A stretch of 64,000 nt of DNA from contig CM068545.1 in assembly GCA_035048495.1 (NCBI GenBank), positions 35,788,225-35,852,224 of the forward strand, read 5' to 3'. The first letter of the stretch is position 1; each line of letters starts with the position of its first letter. The position numbers and the translations under genes are program-made. The notes below the pieces were generated by a model that saw nothing but the letters and a program-made list of their open reading frames with translations, had not been told where the DNA came from and did not search any database. Below are positions 60,749 to 64,000 of the stretch, in pieces. This DNA comes from Euptelea pleiosperma. Its lineage: Eukaryota > Streptophyta > Magnoliopsida > Ranunculales > Eupteleaceae.

Positions 60749-61261
60749 TTGTGGTGGGTAAATCCATTGTATGCCGTCGGATTTCATCTATACATACACC
60801 ACAAACAAGTGTGAGTTGAATGATGAATATACAATTATGAATCATAAATAATGAAATAAACAAAATAAAATAATGCAAAAATAGACAAAGGAGAGAGAGA
60901 CAATCATTTTTTTACGAGGTTCATTCCGGATTCCGGCCACTACATCCTTGACCTCATTGGAGTCAATTCACTATTCCTGTAAATTACAATGCTTCCTTAT
61001 CTCCCCACTTCTCATCCCCTTACTCTAATCAATGAAAGAGTATAAATAGAGAAAAAGGCTTCTAATTCTAGTCAAACTAGGAAACCACCAAAGTACCGAG
61101 TCAAAGATAAGATAGAAATATAAAGAATTTTTAGATTAATGTAGGTAGTTAAGGATCCGATTCGGTGCATTGCGATAATGATTCGGTGTAACCCGAGTGC
61201 ACGGTAAGTGTAATGTGCCAAGTCAAACTTTAGGATTTGTGTTACAAATATGGTTCCCACA
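60749..61261. repeat. Right LTR of the non-coding element
   Basis: 513 bp, direct repeat of 56,776-57,289 with scattered substitutions and a few short indels. TATAAATAGAGAAA lies at about 61,031. Confidence 0.85.
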
Positions 61262-61550
61262 AGTTCTACTCGAGTATAAGCTGCTCTCAACATGACCAAT
61301 TCCGATAGCTGACGTGCGACAATATGAGCCACGTAACACGCTCTTAGAAATCACTGACCCAATTGATGTTTGGCCCAACTTCAGGTGGTTCTATATACCA
61401 AGGTGGTTCTAGTACCAAAAAATCTGCCTGATTAGTGATTTCAAACCTTTGGATCTTTGTACCCCAAATAATGCTCAAAAAAATCCAACACTTAGAAATC
61501 ACTATGGTTGTTTCACTAATCCGACTTCGGGGTATATATATATATATATA

Positions 61551-61718
61551 CTAGCGGGTGGCCCGTGCCCACGGCACTCCCTGACAAAGCATTTGCAAAA
61601 ACAAGTGGGAGTTAATCTTAGCCACTGATATGAAGCATAGTGGATTTCAACTACTCTTTATTGAAACCAAATAAGATAAGAGGTGGTATAGGACAACCGC
61701 TATCACTTGTTATAAAGA
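61551..61718 (-). mobile_element. Minimal 168-bp Helitron unit
   Basis: On the minus strand it starts TCTTTATAACAAGTGATAGC after an A and ends GTGCCGTGGGCACGGGCC, CACCCGCTAG before a T. Both termini of the array family are present in only 168 bases, so it is little more than the two ends. Confidence 0.65.
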
Positions 61719-62221
61719 TAAGCAGCTCGGATGTCACCCCCACTGAAACATGTAACCCCCACTAAAATTTCCATCACCCGATTTCCAACCTCAACAACAA
61801 AATAAACCCCCCAACGGAGTTGCAACCCACACCCCAACAGAACAACCACAATCAAAACTACACCCCCACATCGAAACCCACTACCATCTTATGTAGAGAC
61901 ATTCCTTCTTTTGTTCTCACACCTCCAAAGGTTGTAAATCACTAATCAGGCTGATTTTTGGTTTGAACGTCCACCGAGGGACTGGACAAACATCCATATG
62001 GTCAACGCCCTCTGATAGTGTGCCACGTGGCTCGTATTGGGTGCTGTGACCAGCTTTCGTCACAACATCTTGTGACACAAGTTTTACTTTTGGTATTCTT
62101 CTCCCCGCCCAAACCCTAACAAAGTGGGTTACAGAAAAAGAAGATACCAAATACATAGTGGGGGTATGTGAAAATCTCAACTGTCAAAAGATATAAGTGA
62201 GGATAAATCTAGACCACTCTT
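61719..62221. other. C-rich spacer and a MITE-group unit
   Basis: A stretch of CACCCCCAC/AACCCCC words lies at 61,735-61,890. A unit with CGTCCACCGAGGGACTGGAC follows at about 61,945-62,040, related to 20.03-20.23 kb. No gene. Confidence 0.45.
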
Positions 62222-63275
62222 TATAGGTGCCCCGTGCCATCGACACTCCTCGACAAAGAATTTGCCAAAATCAGGTGAGTGGCGGAGATCCATCGTCCAT
62301 TTAGGCGAGGATTAGATCTCGGCCCTTCTTTGTTGATGCTTATGAGAGGAGGTATAAGTAGGGAGACAACCAATGTGTTTTGTTATATAGAATAGTAAAT
62401 GGTCCATGCCCACGGCACTCTCCGAAAAAAGTGTTTGCAAAAATTGGGTGCCTTCGGCACTCAAACGGTATAACAGACTGGGGCGTTACCGTTTTTTCCA
62501 TTATAACGGATTGTAACGCACAGAGGGAGAAATGGAAAAATAACAGAAATAACAAAAAATGACGGTTTTTAAATATAAATTTTGAATAAACTGAGGTCAA
62601 ATGAGGCGGATTGAGTGGCTGAAATCTAACCGTCGACATTAGATCGATGGATTTGATCTCAACCACTCTTTATCTAACCGTCCACATTAGATGGATGGAT
62701 AAGATAAGAGAATACACCTGAGTTGTCATGATATATGCGTGGGTAGCCCATGCCCGCGGCACTTTCTGACAAAGTGTTTGTCAAAATCGGGTGGGAGTTA
62801 ATCTCAGCCATCGATATGAAGCATAGTGGATCTCAGCCACTCATTATTGAAGCCATATAAGATAAGAGGGGTGTAAGAAAACCATTAAATTTCCATTAAC
62901 TTCTATTTTGTTTTAAAATTTTGAATTTCAGCACCACTTTTTTTCGTTCAAATCATTAAAATCCGTTAAAATCTATTTTTTCCATTTTTGCCCCTGGCCG
63001 TTTCAATTCGTTTTAACGGTAACACCCCTCTCGAGGCATAAAAAGGGGGGCTCCTGAGCTTGACCCTTGGGCTATATGTAAATCCAACTCATTTCATTCC
63101 TTATATGTAGGTAAATAGTAGGTGACCCATGCCCAGCAGCACTCATCGACAAAGCGTTTGTCAAAATTGGGTGCGAGTGGCTGAGATCCACTGTCCATTT
63201 GGTGTGATAAGATCTCGGCAATCCTTTATGAAGTCGGATAAGAGGGGGAGACAACCGTCCTGTTTTGTTATATTA
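62222..63275 (-). repeat. Helitron array block, second copy of 3.3-4.35 kb
   Basis: The order of units and spacer words matches 3,316-4,345 throughout: GCCATCGGCACTCCTCGAC region, GTTATAACGG block, TCTAACCGTC block, GTGGGTAGCCCATGCCCGCG unit, ATTAAATTTC spacer, TAAATAGTAGGTGACCCATG unit. It ends in a (TATAA)n tract at about 63,265-63,325. Confidence 0.7.
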
Positions 63276-63347
63276 TATAAATATAAATATAATATAATAT
63301 AATATAATATATGTATATATATAGGGCTGGGATACGTTTACTCATGC

Positions 63348-64000
63348 CACTACAGGAAATTTGGCTTATAGCGACGGATTTTTAGCAACGGCCGGGCAAA
63401 ACCGTCTCTAAATATACATATAGCGACGGTAAAATACCTAATCGTCGGTACAGAGTTTTGGCGCCCAAAAACAAACTATCTATAGCGACGGCCAGCTCAA
63501 ATCCGTCGCTAAATAATATTATAGCGACGGCCAGCTCCTGACCCTCATTATAAGATATATGTACCGATGGTCGAGACTGTCGCTAGATACATGTTTTAGT
63601 GAGGGTCAAGTGCTGGCCATCGCTATAAGATCGGTTATATAAAAAAAAAAATTGGGTTTTCGCGCTTGCGAAATCCCCTTCTCCTCTATGAGAAACCCCC
63701 TTTGCCCTCTCCTCCTCCCTTCAACCCCCTTTGCCCTCTCTTCCACCGGATGGCGTACTCCGTTTGTTCCGTTCGTCTGTCGCCGTCCTCCGTTCATCTT
63801 CTTGACCGTTCATCCAAGCTGTAACAGGTATGTTTTTTTTATGGTTTTTTGATTTTTTCTTCTTTACCCTCCCCATATGACCGCATGGTTGTTTTTACCA
63901 CTCCTTAGTGGATATATACAACAAAAATCACCCTGATTCGTAATCTCTAACCCCAGTTAGTTTTTAAACCCTCTTTTGAGGGTTTAGGGATAAAACCCAT
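63348..64000. mobile_element. CACTA (En/Spm-type) transposon end, runs off the window
   Basis: The terminus CACTACAGGAAATTTGGC starts at 63,348 after TGC (possible 3-bp target). It is followed to about 63,640 by repeated TAGCGACGG and its inverse (CCGTCGCTA), the subterminal repeats to which CACTA transposases bind. Beyond 63,660 there is a CT-rich leader-like region and an open stretch without known motif. The other end is outside the window. Confidence 0.8.

Larger units (their letters stand above)
56776..61261. mobile_element. Non-coding LTR retrotransposon derivative, perfect 5-bp TSD
   Basis: Two direct repeats, 56,776-57,289 and 60,749-61,261, begin TGTGGTGGGTAAATCC and end TTCCCACA. 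The flanks are identical: AGTTC at 56,771-56,775 and 61,262-61,266. The 3.46-kb interior encodes no gag or pol motif, as in large non-autonomous LTR derivatives. Orientation is uncertain. Next to the right LTR, minus-strand TGGAGCCATATGTGGGAA resembles the gypsy primer site in this window, and a purine run (GAGAGGGGGC) abuts the left LTR, favouring minus. A TATAAATAG in each LTR reads on the plus strand. The interior holds a minisatellite and a hAT MITE. Confidence 0.85.

Overview
The window is nuclear DNA of a flowering plant. Genes are broken by AT-rich GT/AG introns, the host proteins belong to plant families (a DUF2431/BMT5-like methyltransferase, an ankyrin-PGG membrane protein, a plant DYRK kinase, a UDP-glucose pyrophosphorylase), and most of the DNA is plant transposon. 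I could not name the species. It is a gene-poor, repeat-dense stretch in which many insertions can be delimited exactly from target-site duplications (TSDs).

Layout. 1-6.8 kb: Helitron-type sequence, including a head-to-tail array on the minus strand (about 1.9-5.1 kb) and a well-ended non-autonomous Helitron (5.29-6.83 kb). 7.1-9.7 kb: a hAT MITE, then an intact three-exon DUF2431 gene. 9.9-22.1 kb: Helitron 5' ends facing each other around a 9,970-bp hAT transposon (10,768-20,737). 22.1-27.5 kb: a hAT MITE, a long-inverted-repeat MULE-like element, and a second DUF2431 copy broken by a one-base deletion. 28.8-41 kb: an internally deleted LINE, a short AATCGATT-centred repeat array, several fold-back MITEs, a complete small Helitron, a decayed ankyrin-gene fragment and a second LINE tail. 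41.0-51.5 kb: a Tat-like Ty3/gypsy retrotransposon with pol on the minus strand and an antisense extra ORF on the plus strand. 52.2-55.8 kb: an ankyrin-repeat PGG-domain membrane protein gene. 56.8-61.3 kb: a non-coding LTR element with a perfect TSD. 61.5-63.3 kb: more Helitron array, partly a second copy of the block at 3.3-4.35 kb. 63.35 kb to the end: the edge of a CACTA transposon.

The most unusual object is the 9,970-bp hAT element. Between matching terminal repeats and a perfect 8-bp TSD it holds a broken hAT transposase gene and, on the same strand downstream, pieces of two unrelated host genes with their introns: part of a DYRK-family protein kinase, then nine consecutive exons of UDP-glucose pyrophosphorylase. 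The pyrophosphorylase exons keep intact splice sites, phases and reading frame. The kinase part has lost its catalytic exon and shows damaged splice sites. Smaller non-autonomous relatives lie at 37,615-38,024 and (right end only) 20,746-21,072.

Only two loci look like working host genes: the first DUF2431 copy (8,022-9,696) and the ankyrin-PGG gene (about 52,198-55,786, whose first exon may be missing). All assignments come from reading the sequence and translated motifs; no database search was run.
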